NCBI RefSeq assembly: GCF_035918235.1
Contig: NZ_CP109485.1
Span: 9,951,001 to 10,015,000 of the forward strand
Direction: 5' to 3'
From: Streptomyces sp. NBC_01445
Lineage (GTDB): Bacteria; Actinomycetota; Actinomycetes; Streptomycetales; Streptomycetaceae
Length of the DNA stretch: 64,000 nucleotides
Each line of letters begins with the position of its first letter. Positions within the stretch are counted from its first letter, which is position 1. The translations under genes and the position numbers were made by a program. A model generated the notes under the pieces. The model worked only from the letters and a program-made list of their open reading frames with translations. It was not told the origin of the DNA and made no database searches. Positions 1-8,080 of the stretch are shown in pieces.

Positions 1-1
1 C

Positions 2-1159
2 GGTGATTCCGGAGTGCTGCGGTACACGGTGACCGCCGCGGGTGTGTCCCCTGTCCGAGGCAGCATCACCGTGATCGCCGGACGGCCGGAGCTCCACGTC
101 AACGAGGGGGAGGACGTGCGGGGGCACGGCCCCGGGGACGCGTTCGACGTACCGGTTCTCATCCGCAACACCGGTGATGTGCCCGCGCGCGGTGTGGCGT
201 TGGGCTTCGATGGGGCCGGGGACGTGCACCCCGCGGCGGGCCACCGCAACTGTGCACGGCTGTCCGACAACGGCGAGACCAGGTGTCTGTTCCCCGACGC
301 CGTCATTGCGCCGGGCGAGACGTGGCGCGTGGCTCCCCTTCCACGGGTCAGGACGAGCGAGGATGCCGTGGACGCGCGGCTGAGCTATGCGGCCTCTGCG
401 TACAACGCCGACCTGAAACCGGGCGACCTGGGACGTGATCCGCGGCGCGGCAAGGGTCCGGCGCTGCGCCTGGAACGGGATCCCGGCGAGGGCGGCGACT
501 GGCTCTTCACCACCGATGCGGGCAGCCCGGCCACCATCGATGTCCCGGTGACCAACGACGCGGACTTCGAAGCGCGCGGCGATTCGCTGAGCGGGGCGGT
601 CGGCACGGAGCACAAGGTCAGCATCGGCTACGTCAACCATGGCCCCGCCGATCCGAATGTGGCCAAGGTACGGGCGGTGTTCACCGTGCCGCCCGGGGCG
701 AAGGTGGTGCAGGCGCCTTACGACCCTGAGCTCGAGGAGGAGGAATGGGAACAGCACTGTCTGACCCACGATGGCGGGCGTACGTATACCTGTGACGGGA
801 ACACGAAGGTCGGCCGCGAAAACCTCTTCGAGTTCACGCTGCGGATCGTCAGGAAGGACAGCCGGCCGGGGTCCGTGGCCGTGTCGGCGGAAGTCATCCA
901 TGACAATGCCCGCACGCGGCTGCCGGATCAACGGCCGGCCAACGACAAGGTTGAGGTCCGGCTGACGGCGTCCGGCCCCGCCCCGGCGGCGGACACCGAC
1001 ACGGACGCCGGCGGTCTGGAGGTATGGACGCTTACGGCTGGAGCGGCGGCTGTGGTGGGGGCGGGTGGTGCGCTGGTGGTGCGGCGGATGCGCAGGGAGT
1101 CATTGGCGGACCCGGCTGAAGAGGGCGAGCCCGGCAAGGGTGCGCCCGGGGCGGGGTAG
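2..1159 (+). CDS. Cell-surface protein with C-terminal membrane anchor, 5' end missing
   Basis: The frame is open from base 2 and the window begins inside the gene, so the N-terminus and any signal peptide are missing. About 385 residues are visible. They are acidic and rich in beta-type segments, with repeated phrases such as PVLIRNTGDVPARGV and VSIGYVNHGPADPN that resemble DUF11/CARDB-like extracellular Ig-fold repeats. Near the end, a threonine/asparagine-poor stretch leads to one hydrophobic segment (WTLTAGAAAVVGAGGALVV) followed by RRMRRE, the pattern of a C-terminal transmembrane anchor with a basic cytoplasmic tail. No LPXTG or LAXTG sortase motif is seen. The role is probably surface or wall associated; the exact function is unknown. 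Confidence 0.7.
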   Translation, partial: GDSGVLRYTVTAAGVSPVRGSITVIAGRPELHVNEGEDVRGHGPGDAFDVPVLIRNTGDVPARGVALGFDGAGDVHPAAGHRNCARLSDNGETRCLFPDAVIAPGETWRVAPLPRVRTSEDAVDARLSYAASAYNADLKPGDLGRDPRRGKGPALRLERDPGEGGDWLFTTDAGSPATIDVPVTNDADFEARGDSLSGAVGTEHKVSIGYVNHGPADPNVAKVRAVFTVPPGAKVVQAPYDPELEEEEWEQHCLTHDGGRTYTCDGNTKVGRENLFEFTLRIVRKDSRPGSVAVSAEVIHDNARTRLPDQRPANDKVEVRLTASGPAPAADTDTDAGGLEVWTLTAGAAAVVGAGGALVVRRMRRESLADPAEEGEPGKGAPGAG

Positions 1160-1390
1160 AGCTTCCTCGGAGTCGTCCTTGCTGTCCTGGCCTTGATCGC
1201 CATCCACCAGAAGAGATCTTCTCTCGCCGGAGCGTAGATCGGAAACACTGAACGACCACGCTTGCGTTCGCAACCGGGGTCGTTGTCAAGGTGGAGAGAA
1301 TATGGGCGAGCCTGCCGCGGAAAAATCGGCGGAACACGCCCTACAGAGCCTCGTAGTCAGGAACGGATCTCGACGGCGAGTCAGACCAGG

Positions 1391-1777
1391 TCAGACCAGG
1401 AGGCCGATGCTGGTCACCAGCATCACCACCGCCGATGCGCCGTGAATGCCGTAGGCGGCGGCCTTCGGCCCACCGCTGCGCAGCACAACCACAGCATCTC
1501 CGGCGGGTATCGCAGCGAGCGCTATCACGTACCAACCCAGCAGCATCGTCGTCGCAACGAGCATCAGAACGAAGACAAGGACGAAGACGAAGACCCTGCA
1601 CGCGATCTCGCGCAAACCCTTCACGCGTAGCCAGGGCCGGAAGGCGGGGTCGTCGGCCGGTGTATCGGGAATGCAGAAACTGACGGTGGCCTGCGGCGTC
1701 GTGAAGGCGCGTCCGCCCATGAAGATGAGGGCCGCGCCGAGCAGGTCGGAGAGAACAGTGGCACTGGTGGTAAGCAT
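1391..1777 (-). CDS. DUF4267-type small membrane protein
   Basis: A 128-residue protein, taking the ATG at 1775-1777 (MLTTSATVLSDLLGAALIF) as start; the frame is open further upstream, but that part looks like non-coding shadow. Hydrophobic segments lie near residues 8-20, 55-72, 74-88 and 108-128. The pattern of a glycine-rich first helix, a GLREIACRVFVF phrase in the middle and an AYGIHGASAV phrase near the end matches DUF4267 integral membrane proteins, whose function is unknown. These often accompany TetR regulators or small oxidoreductases. Here the neighbours are decayed, so context says little. Confidence 0.6.
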   Translation of the reverse strand: MLTTSATVLSDLLGAALIFMGGRAFTTPQATVSFCIPDTPADDPAFRPWLRVKGLREIACRVFVFVLVFVLMLVATTMLLGWYVIALAAIPAGDAVVVLRSGGPKAAAYGIHGASAVVMLVTSIGLLV

Positions 1778-1999
1778 CAGCTGTCCTGTCCGTTGAGGGG
1801 GTCTTCTTTGACAAGTGGTTGTCGTGGATCTCGTGCAGGTGCTCGGCGTCCCGCTCGTCCGCGTCGGCGATCCGGGTGAAGGACTCCTCTCGAGCGCCGG
1901 CGAGCACATCGATCGTCGATCCGCCGGACCCAAAGGACATCGATCGGGTTCCGGGGGCCCTTGCGGTCACGGCCCGAGTCGCGAGACGACGCCGCGCTG

Positions 2000-2263
2000 T
2001 CATGGGACGAGAACGATCCGGCCGTGGTCGCCGCGCTTGTCCATCGCCTGGCAGGCACCGGCTGCTTCGTCGAACTGCGCGACGGTGTGGACGCGAGCCG
2101 GCCGTTCCCCTGTCGTCACCCGTGCGAGCAATCGGGAGAGAAGCGCACCGTCGGGATGGGCGAACCCGACCTCGACGGCGATGCCGCGCTCCTGGGGAGG
2201 CCGCGAGGCCGGCTTCACGCCGACGAAACGGCCACCGTCGCGCACCGCCCGTAGGGCGTTGCG
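2000..2263 (-). pseudogene. C-terminal remnant of a zinc-type (MDR) oxidoreductase
   Basis: About 87 residues ending in a normal stop codon read like the tail of a quinone-oxidoreductase/MDR protein: a DGGRFVGVKP strand, an EVGFAHPDGALLSRLLARV helix, and the typical ending QFDEAAGACQAMDKRGDHGRIVLVP. The nucleotide-binding domain and the N-terminal GroES-like domain (normally about 220 residues) are absent; upstream sequence is arginine/proline-rich and not coding-like. It is therefore a truncated relic rather than a small functional gene. Confidence 0.65.
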
Positions 2264-2418
2264 ACGTTGCGGCTGCGCCGGGTGCAACGGCGAGGCGGGC
2301 AACTGGCTGCACCGTCCGCCCGGGTTTCCCGGCCCTCGACCAGTCGGGGGCGGGAAAGACCGGAGCGACTCGGGCGGGTCGGGCGCGTCTGCGAGTACGG
2401 ATGCGGTCCGTGAGTCGC

Positions 2419-2814
2419 TCAACCGCGTGGCGAGTGCACCTTGTCGGCGGCGATGGTCAGGATGACGCGCTCCTGGTCGCGCCCGCCGAACCAGGGATAG
2501 GGCCCGCCTAGGTACTTGTGCGCCACTTTGTCGATGTGCGTCTCGGCGCCCTCGGTCGTGGACGAAATGACGCGGCCCCGGATTGCCCAGTAGCGGGAGG
2601 GCTCCGCCGGATCCGCGATGGCGACGGCGACGCGCGGATCACGGTGGATGTTCTTCATCTTCTGATGGGTGGTCACCGTGTTGATGACTACATGCTCCCC
2701 GTCGGTGTCGACCCAGGTCTGGGTGATCTGCGGCGAACCGTCCGGCATGAGCGTCGTCAGGAAACAGATGGCCGGGCCGCCCATGGCCTCGGTCAGCTCA
2801 CTAGGCAATGTCAT
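2419..2814 (-). CDS. PPOX-class (F420-type) oxidoreductase
   Basis: A 131-residue split-beta-barrel flavin/deazaflavin-binding protein. The start at 2812-2814 gives MTLPSELTEAMGGPAICFLT, the usual beginning of the PPOX class F420-dependent family. Recognisable features are the TLMPDGSPQITQTWVDTDG strands, the VTTHQKMKNIHRDPRVAVAI segment typical of cofactor phosphate binding, and the SRYWAIRGRV strand, ending in YPWFGGRDQERVILTI. The frame is open to 3303 upstream, but that extension belongs to unrelated decayed sequence. Such proteins reduce small substrates with F420 or FMN; the substrate cannot be told from sequence. Confidence 0.85.
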   Translation of the reverse strand: MTLPSELTEAMGGPAICFLTTLMPDGSPQITQTWVDTDGEHVVINTVTTHQKMKNIHRDPRVAVAIADPAEPSRYWAIRGRVISSTTEGAETHIDKVAHKYLGGPYPWFGGRDQERVILTIAADKVHSPRG

Positions 2815-2860
2815 GTCGGGCAACTTTCTCGTGTGGCGCCGGAGCACCCACCCAATCAGA

Positions 2861-3303
2861 ACCTCCCGCCCCTCTGCCACCACGGTTCTAGTCTCTCCCT
2901 GGGCGTCGAGCGTGCCCCACTCTTGTGCGAGCGCGATGGCATCGGCGAGGACTGCGCCCGCCTCGTACGCCATGGAGTGGGCACCATGTCCGAGTGCCGC
3001 ACGAGCGGGGTCTGGCCGCACGTCCAGTGGAGGCCGTCGGGCGACCAACCCCAGCGGATGTCGCGGTGGTTGGCTTGCTCGTCCCCCGGGCCAACGTCCT
3101 CGCCGTCGCGCTCCACTCCGCCGCATTTTGGCGTTGGCTGCATGGCGGGCAGGCTGGGCGTCGATCGCCGTGGCGAGGTGGACCGCCAGGTCCTCGTCCG
3201 TTCCCTCTCCCTGGGCCCAGGCGTCCAGAGGGAAGCCTTCGCTGAGGCGGTCGCGATCGGCGAACACTCCCACTTCATCGAGGAGTTCGCACTTCCGCGC
3301 CAC
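2861..3303 (-). pseudogene. Decayed gene of unknown family in two reading frames
   Basis: Two coding-like stretches on the minus strand lie in different frames. Codons from 3303 to about 3124 read MARKCELLDEVGVFADRDRL followed by an acidic helix-like segment. A second frame around 3090-2960 contains HRDIRWGWSPDGLHWTCGQT. Neither continues to a sensible end. They may be one gene with a frameshift, truncated just before the PPOX gene. I do not recognise the family. Confidence 0.3.
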
Positions 3304-3349
3304 CGCGTTCTGCGGTTCCTCGTCGAAGGGCTCTTGCTGTACGAGTGCA

Positions 3350-3855
3350 GTGGATTCTTGCGAGGAACCCCCGGGCGTTCACGCCCGGGAGGAATCGCAT
3401 CCACGGGGTGAGACGCGGAGCGTCGCCGTGATGTGCCGCAGGCCATGACGGCGGCGGAGCGGCCGGGGGGGGGCGTTCCGGCGGACCTGGCTACGGCGGT
3501 GTGCGCCGGGAGGGCCGGGGTGGGTTTCGCTCGTTCGGGTGGGGCGGGGGCGAACGTGTGGTGGGTCTTCGTCCGGGTGTATACGTTCGCTGCTCGTGAA
3601 GCTGGTGGTGCGGGTGAAGCTGCTGCCGACGCCCGTACAGGCGGCGGCACTTGAGGCGACCCTGCTTGCTTGCAACGAGGCCGCCACGTAGGCCGCGTCC
3701 GTTGCATTCGAGAAAGAGGCGCGACGTCCGCTTGAGCTCTGCAAGCACACCTATGCCGAGATCCGGGTCTGGTGGGGACTGGGCGCGCAGGCCGCCCAGC
3801 ACGCGATCAAGAAGACACCTGCGACGCCTGCACCACCTTGAAGGCGAACCTGCGT
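3350..3855 (+). mobile_element. Truncated copy of the TnpB element found at 31.3 kb
   Basis: From about 3350 (GGATTCTTGCGAGGAACCC) to about 3855 the sequence follows the left part of the element at 31313 almost base for base, including a 9-bp hairpin (CCCGGGCGT, TC, ACGCCCGGG at about 3367-3386). The copy stops after roughly 500 bp, so the catalytic half of tnpB and the right end are missing. It cannot move on its own. Confidence 0.8.
3596..3855 (+). pseudogene. tnpB 5' fragment, nonsense and frameshift mutated
   Basis: The GTG at 3596 begins the same KLVVRVKLLPTPV sequence as the intact tnpB starting at 31556. A TAG at 3689-3691 replaces the TGG codon at position 32, a two-base insertion near 3817 breaks the frame again, and homology ends near 3855. 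Only the N-terminal recognition part remains; no RuvC domain is present. Confidence 0.8.
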
Positions 3856-3899
3856 AACGGCCGGAGCAGCGGGAACCCGCGGGCAGGACACAGTACAAC

Positions 3900-3930
3900 G
3901 GCCCCTGGCCGACTTACCTGGTCAGGGGCC
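3900..3930 (-). terminator. Hairpin downstream of the tRNA-like gene
   Basis: An 11-bp stem (3900-3910 with 3920-3930, one wobble pair) around a 9-base loop lies 20 bases beyond the 3' end of the minus-strand tRNA-like gene. The position suits a transcription terminator. There is no clear U-tract. Confidence 0.5.
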
Positions 3931-3950
3931 GGGGCCGCGTCAACCTGCGC

Positions 3951-4040
3951 GGTGGGTGTGGGATTTGAACCCACGGTGACTCGCGCCACGACGGTTTTCA
4001 AGATCGCTCAGTCGCCGACAAACCACCCGCTGACCATACC
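3951..4040 (-). tRNA. tRNA-Ser(TGA)-like gene, unusual or degenerate
   Basis: On the minus strand a canonical T-arm (GTGGG TTCAAAT CCCAC), a long class II variable arm (GTGGC/GTCAC with a four-base loop) and a seven-base anticodon loop CTTGAAA (anticodon TGA at 3998-4000, serine UCA) are all visible, as is the acceptor 3' strand ACCCACC. The 5' half fits poorly: an A.C mismatch lies in the anticodon stem, and the best 5' acceptor candidates pair only 4 of 7 (90-nt model) or 6 of 7 with a shortened D-arm (start near 4027). It may be a pseudo-tRNA or an element-borne variant. Confidence 0.5.
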
Positions 4041-4375
4041 GACAGGTGCCCCGAGCCGATAAGGCACGCGTCAACACTTCCAGCTCCTCAATCTGGGCCG
4101 TTCTAGTGCTCTGACCGGGGAGGTTCGCCGGGTTGGCGGTTGGAACGGTTGGTTGGGCGGTGATGTCCGTTGCGGCGCGTGTGAGTGGTGGCGGCCACCC
4201 AGGCCACCTTGATGCCCTCCGCGTCCACGACGGCCACACCGCCAACGTGGGCGCTTCCTGACGCGCCTTGGGAAAAAAGTTGCGGGCTGCTGTCGATCCG
4301 GCCACGCCCCGTTCGACGTCATGATGTGCGGCGCCTCGCCACACGATGACGCGACAGGACCTGACGAGGAAACAC
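4041..4375. other. Gene-poor stretch holding an IS630-type 5' end
   Basis: No convincing gene. From 4103 to about 4200 the plus strand resembles the 5' end of an IS630-type element (inverted repeat and leader of the copy whose start is at 6251). The rest has only arginine/proline-rich shadow frames. Confidence 0.5.
4103..4139 (+). repeat. IS630-type terminal inverted repeat, left copy
   Basis: Begins CTAGTGCTCTGACCGGGGAG and matches the reverse complement of 6215-6251 at about 32 of 37 positions, including CTAGTGCT, TGACCG, AGGT and CGCCGGGTTG. Weaker similarity continues inward for some 60 bp, which suggests that this is the 5' end of a second copy in the opposite orientation. Confidence 0.7.
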
Positions 4376-5023
4376 GTGGATCAACTGCTGAGAGTCATGA
4401 ACTTCACCGTCTCGAGTGACGGAATCGGTGCCGGTGAGGACCAGAGCCTTGAGAGTCCGTTCGGCCACGCCGTCGACCCGGCGAGACTTTTCGCCTGGGC
4501 CGGTGCCACGGCGAGCTGGCCTATGCGCACGGATCCCGGAGGGAGCCGGGGCCTCGACGACTACTTCACGAGAGACTTCGCACGCAACATCGGTGCCGAG
4601 ATCATGGGCCGCAACAAGTTCGGGCCCCAGCGCGGGCCCTGGCAGGACCATGAGTGGCGCGGCTGGTGGGGGGAGGAGCCCCCGTTCCACACACCGGTGT
4701 TCGTCCTGACCCACCACACGCGTCCGTCGTTCACGCTCTCCGACACCACGTTCCACTTCGTCGACAGCGACCCGGCCACGGTCCTCGAACAGGCGCGGGA
4801 AGCGGCGCAGGGCAAGGACGTCCGACTCGGCGGCGGGGTCACCACCATCCGGCAGTTCCTTGATGCCGACCTCGTCGACACCATGCATGTGGCGGTCTCG
4901 CCGGTAAAGCTCGGGTCCGGACTACGACTCTGGGAATCCACCGATGAGCTGCTCGACCGGTTCCACCTGGAGATCGTGCCCAGCCCGAGCGGCGTGAAGC
5001 ACCACCTGTTCTGGCGAAGGTGA
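4376..5023 (+). CDS. DHFR/RibD-C family reductase
   Basis: A 215-residue member of the dihydrofolate-reductase-like RibD C-terminal family. The GTG at 4376 follows a GAGGAAA ribosome site by five bases and is preferred; ATG codons at 4346 and 4397 are in frame. The N-terminal strand MNFTVSSDGIG, the IMGRNKFG motif near residue 80, FVLTHHTRP in the middle and the LGGGVTTIRQFLDADLVDTM segment (pyridine-nucleotide binding) followed by SPVKLGSGLRLW are all family marks. It probably uses NADPH; the substrate is unknown. It sits alone between two inverted IS630-type ends. Confidence 0.85.
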   Translation: MDQLLRVMNFTVSSDGIGAGEDQSLESPFGHAVDPARLFAWAGATASWPMRTDPGGSRGLDDYFTRDFARNIGAEIMGRNKFGPQRGPWQDHEWRGWWGEEPPFHTPVFVLTHHTRPSFTLSDTTFHFVDSDPATVLEQAREAAQGKDVRLGGGVTTIRQFLDADLVDTMHVAVSPVKLGSGLRLWESTDELLDRFHLEIVPSPSGVKHHLFWRR

Positions 5024-5042
5024 CGCGAGGGCCCACTCGAGT

Positions 5043-6165
5043 TCAGGCTGCGAATGCGAGGGGGCGTCCGCCCCAGCGGATGCCCCTCTCGCTGCGGATG
5101 CGGGCGCGTTTTTTGCGTTGGGCGGCGAGGATGTCGGGGTGGCGGGCGTTGGCGTTGCGCCAGCGCAGGTAGCGGTGCAGGGCCTGGGTCTGCGCGGGGT
5201 GGCTGCGGTGGTTGGAGTTGGCCAGGGTGAACTGGCGCAGCGGGCCGAAGTGGGCCTCGATCGGGTTGGCCCAGGAGGCGCAGGTCGGGGTGAAGCAGAG
5301 TTCGACCTTGTTCTTCTTCACCCAGCGGCGGATGTCGGCGCCGGTGTGGGCGGAGAGGTTGTCCAGGATGATGTAGATCGGGGCTCCGTCGGGTCGGGCG
5401 GCGCGGTCGACTTCAGCGCGGCCAGGGTGTTGGCGGTGCCCTTGCGGCGGTGGTTGACGCCCCACAGCCGGTCGTCGCCGGCGGAGTAGCAGCCGTGGAA
5501 GTAAGTGACGCCGTGGGTGCGGCGGTAGGTCGCCGGCAGGCGGTCGGGCTTGCCCTGCTTCGCCCAGCAGGAGCCCGCGGTGGGCCGGATCCCCAACGGC
5601 CCGAACTCGTCGAAGGCGAAGACCCGGTCGGGGAAGCAGTCCAGCACCTGCGCGATGCGGTCGAGCTTCGCGTCGCGATCAGGGTCGGGCGACTCCTTCC
5701 AGGTCTTGGTGCGCTGGAAGGTGATGCCGCGACGCAACAGCAGGCAGCGTACGGTCTCCCGGCCGATGCGGATGAGGCGCCCGTGCACTTTCCGCAGGTA
5801 GGCGGCGAGTTTGCGGATCGACCAGCGAGTGAAGGGCTGGCCGAGTCCGGTTGGGCGGGTGGTGGCCGTCTGAATGACAAAGTCCTCGCTGTCAGGGCTG
5901 AGCAGGCGGGGACGGCCTCCCGCCCACTGAGGGTCCAGACAGGCCAGGCCGATCTTGTTGAACCGGTGGATCACATCACGCACGGTGTCCTCGTCCGCCT
6001 GCACCAGCTGGGCGATCACCGGAACCCGGTTTCCCGCCCGCCGAGGCCGGCAGCATTATCGCGCGCCGGTAGCGCACCGAAGATCGTGCTGCCACGGCGC
6101 ACGATCTGCTGCAGCTTCTGCCCCTCCAGGTCGGTCAGTCTGCGCACACGGACAGGCTCAGCCAC
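5043..6165 (-). pseudogene. IS630-family transposase, several frameshifts
   Basis: Reading on the minus strand from GTG 6165, MAEPVRVRRLTDLEGQKLQQ is the family N-terminus. The frame then breaks near 6090 and again near 6030 before the helix-turn-helix region VIAQLVQADEDTVRDVIHRF. It continues through the DDE first aspartate (FAFDEFG), then shifts frame once more near 5400-5430, after which come the second aspartate (IILDNLSAHTG) and the glutamate (ANPIEAHFG) and the end RGIRWGGRPLAFAA. All catalytic residues survive, but at least three frame breaks make it inactive. No 3' inverted repeat is seen next to its stop codon. Confidence 0.85.
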
Positions 6166-6214
6166 CGCGCCTCCACCGATCGAATAGACGTCACCGCAGA
6201 TCCAACCGCCACGA

Positions 6215-6251
6215 CCATCAACCCGGCGCACCTACGCGGTCACAGCACTAG
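6215..6251 (-). repeat. IS630-type terminal inverted repeat, right copy
   Basis: The reverse complement begins CTAGTGCTGTGACCGCGTAG and is the 5' end of the transposase unit that reads leftwards. The TAG stop of the tetR gene (6248-6250) lies inside it. Confidence 0.7.
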
Positions 6252-6844
6252 GTGTTGTGCCAGCCGGGTTCGAGGCGGTCGAGAAGGGTGTGGAAGGCCG
6301 CGTCGGCTCGGTCCCAGTCGCCGTCGGCGAGGGGTGCCATGAGCAGGCCGAAGACCGCGTCGACCAGGAGGGCGGCCTCCGTTCGGGCTCGGGGCTCGGT
6401 CATGCCTAGACCGCGGAAGACGGAGACGAATAGGCCCGTCCACTCAGTGATCACGTCGCGCATGACGGGCCCGTACCGGTCGGGATGGAGCACGCTGGCG
6501 GTCATGATCTCGAGGTAGAGGGGGAGCCAGGCGCGCAAGTTCGGGGTGCTGAGTTGCTGCCAGGTTTGCTCCGCGAAGCGGCGGAGCCACGCAGGGTTTT
6601 TGGGGGAGGCGGTGGGGTCGAGCAGATTGCGGGCGCGCAGGAGCGGTCGCCTCTCGTCGAGGGCGAGTGCCTCGGCGACCATGCGTTCCTTGGTTCCGAA
6701 GTAATACAAGAGCATGCGGTCGCTGGTGCCCAGGGCCCGGGCCAGCGGGCGAAGGGAAAGGTCGGCCAGGCCGTTGCGGATCACGTACTCACGGACCCGC
6801 TTCAGCAGGTCGCGTCGTTTGGCCGGGTCGGGCGGGCGAGGCAT
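6248..6844 (-). CDS. TetR-family regulator, 3' end cut by an IS end
   Basis: A 198-residue regulator starting at ATG 6842-6844, with GGGAG seven bases upstream. The helix-turn-helix occupies about residues 27-48 (LSLRPLARALGTSDRMLLYYF, close to the TetR pattern, with YYFGTKERM following). The all-helical ligand domain follows. The reading frame ends at a TAG that lies within the IS630 terminal repeat, so the last few native residues have probably been replaced. A pair of palindromes lies about 80 bp upstream and probably serves autoregulation. No partner gene is obvious; the plus-strand ATPase gene is divergent. Confidence 0.85.
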   Translation of the reverse strand: MPRPPDPAKRRDLLKRVREYVIRNGLADLSLRPLARALGTSDRMLLYYFGTKERMVAEALALDERRPLLRARNLLDPTASPKNPAWLRRFAEQTWQQLSTPNLRAWLPLYLEIMTASVLHPDRYGPVMRDVITEWTGLFVSVFRGLGMTEPRARTEAALLVDAVFGLLMAPLADGDWDRADAAFHTLLDRLEPGWHNT

Positions 6845-6919
6845 AAAGGCTCCCAGCTGCAGCTGCGCGAGACGGAAATCCACATGTCCCATTCATTACT
6901 ATTTGGTCAGGTATTTACT

Positions 6920-6963
6920 GTAGCACCCGCTACGTGTATATTTTTAAGCGTAGCGAGTGCTAC
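6920..6963. promoter_or_regulatory. Two GTAGC-N4-GCTAC operators
   Basis: GTAGCACCCGCTAC at 6920-6933 and GTAGCGAGTGCTAC at 6950-6963 share the arms GTAGC/GCTAC and are 30 bp apart centre to centre, about three helical turns. They flank an AT-rich stretch (GTGTATATTTTTAAGC) in otherwise GC-rich DNA. They lie in front of tetR and are probably its binding sites. Confidence 0.65.
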
Positions 6964-7060
6964 GTGACGCAGGACCTGGTGCATGCCCGGCCCGGTCATC
7001 GACGGCCCTGCGCCTGCCTGGCGGCCCTGGTCGCCAGGGCTTCAGAAGGGACTGATTCGT

Positions 7061-7696
7061 GTGGCCTCCCGGTCCATCGGCCTCTCCACGACCTCTCACC
7101 GGGGATGCTTTGCCCGGTTCTACCGCCGCCGACTTGAGGAGTCGGGGCGGAAGGGCGCCGCGGACCCGGCACAGGGGGAGGGTCCGTCTGCGGAGGGCGC
7201 AGGCACATCGTGGGTCGCCCGGAACCGGGCTCTCTGGTCGCGCACCCTGGAGCCCGTGCGGCCGCTTGACAGGCCCCGTGCCCGCGCAACCGCCTGGGAC
7301 GCCTCATGGCCTATACCGCGGGAACTGACCTCGGTCCGCCAGGCCCGGCGCCTGGTGACCGCCCAACTGGGCGACTGGGATCTGGAGGGCCTCGCAGACA
7401 CCGCCGAGCTCTTGGTCAGCGAACTGGTCACCAACGCCCTGCGTCACACGCGCGGTCCTCTGCGGCTCAACTTGCAGGTGCGCGGCTCCCGGCTGCGGTG
7501 CGAGGTCGAGGACACTGACCCCGCCGGCCCCGTACGCCGCGTCGTCGACACCGACGCAGAAGGCGGACGCGGCACGGAACTCCTCGACCTGCTCGCGGAT
7601 GCCTGGGGCAGCACCTGTACGCCCACCGGCAAGACCACGTGGTGCGAAATGCTGACGCAGACGCCTTCGCCAAAGGGATCGCCTGCCTCCGACTGA
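7061..7696 (+). CDS. RsbW-like anti-sigma/ATP-binding protein (HATPase_c_2)
   Basis: A 211-residue protein from GTG 7061 (AGAAGGGA ribosome site nine bases upstream); an in-frame ATG at 6983 has no such site. The first 95 residues are basic and of low complexity. The GHKL ATPase domain follows: the N box SELVTNALRH, the G1-like strand CEVEDTDPAGPVRR and the glycine loop EGGRGTELLDLLADAWG. This single-domain histidine-kinase-like fold is typical of Streptomyces anti-sigma factor kinases, which bind sigma factors or STAS partners in the cytoplasm. The SpoIIE-type phosphatase 385 bp downstream suits a partner-switching role. The partner is not present. Confidence 0.8.
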   Translation: MASRSIGLSTTSHRGCFARFYRRRLEESGRKGAADPAQGEGPSAEGAGTSWVARNRALWSRTLEPVRPLDRPRARATAWDASWPIPRELTSVRQARRLVTAQLGDWDLEGLADTAELLVSELVTNALRHTRGPLRLNLQVRGSRLRCEVEDTDPAGPVRRVVDTDAEGGRGTELLDLLADAWGSTCTPTGKTTWCEMLTQTPSPKGSPASD

Positions 7697-8080
7697 GCTG
7701 GTCCCGGTAGGTCCGGTAGGTCCGGACAGCATCGCTGGGCCGTCCCTGGGTCGTACGAGGTCGCTCGGTGGCGACCTACGGCAACAACCAGTGACAGGTC
7801 GGCTACGGACGCAGATGGCGAACGCCCAGGTCACGGGGCCCCTGACGATACGGGTTTCCATCCGGGGTGGCGGTCGGGCAAGACGGGGAGCTTCGTCCCG
7901 GCCGAGGGCTCAGTCCTCACCCACCTGCAACAACACCACAGTGAAGCGACGGCCAGTCCCACGACGACACCATCGAAGGTGTGCCGAGTGACCGGGTTCC
8001 ACGCCCAGGGCCGGCGGCAGGCGACCGCACTGCCCGTCTGTGCCGGTGCGAGCCGAGCGGGGGCGGTGTAGACAGGAATC
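7697..8080. other. No gene recognised
   Basis: 384 bp between the ATPase and phosphatase genes. A short direct repeat GGTCCGGTAGGTCCGG occurs near 7707. Frames on both strands look like shadows. Confidence 0.5.

Noticed and set aside
1778..1999. A small gene on the minus strand (MSFGSGGSTIDVLAGAREES...)
   Set aside because: The stretch has some protein-like composition, but no start with a ribosome site and no family; it runs into the DUF4267 gene in another frame.
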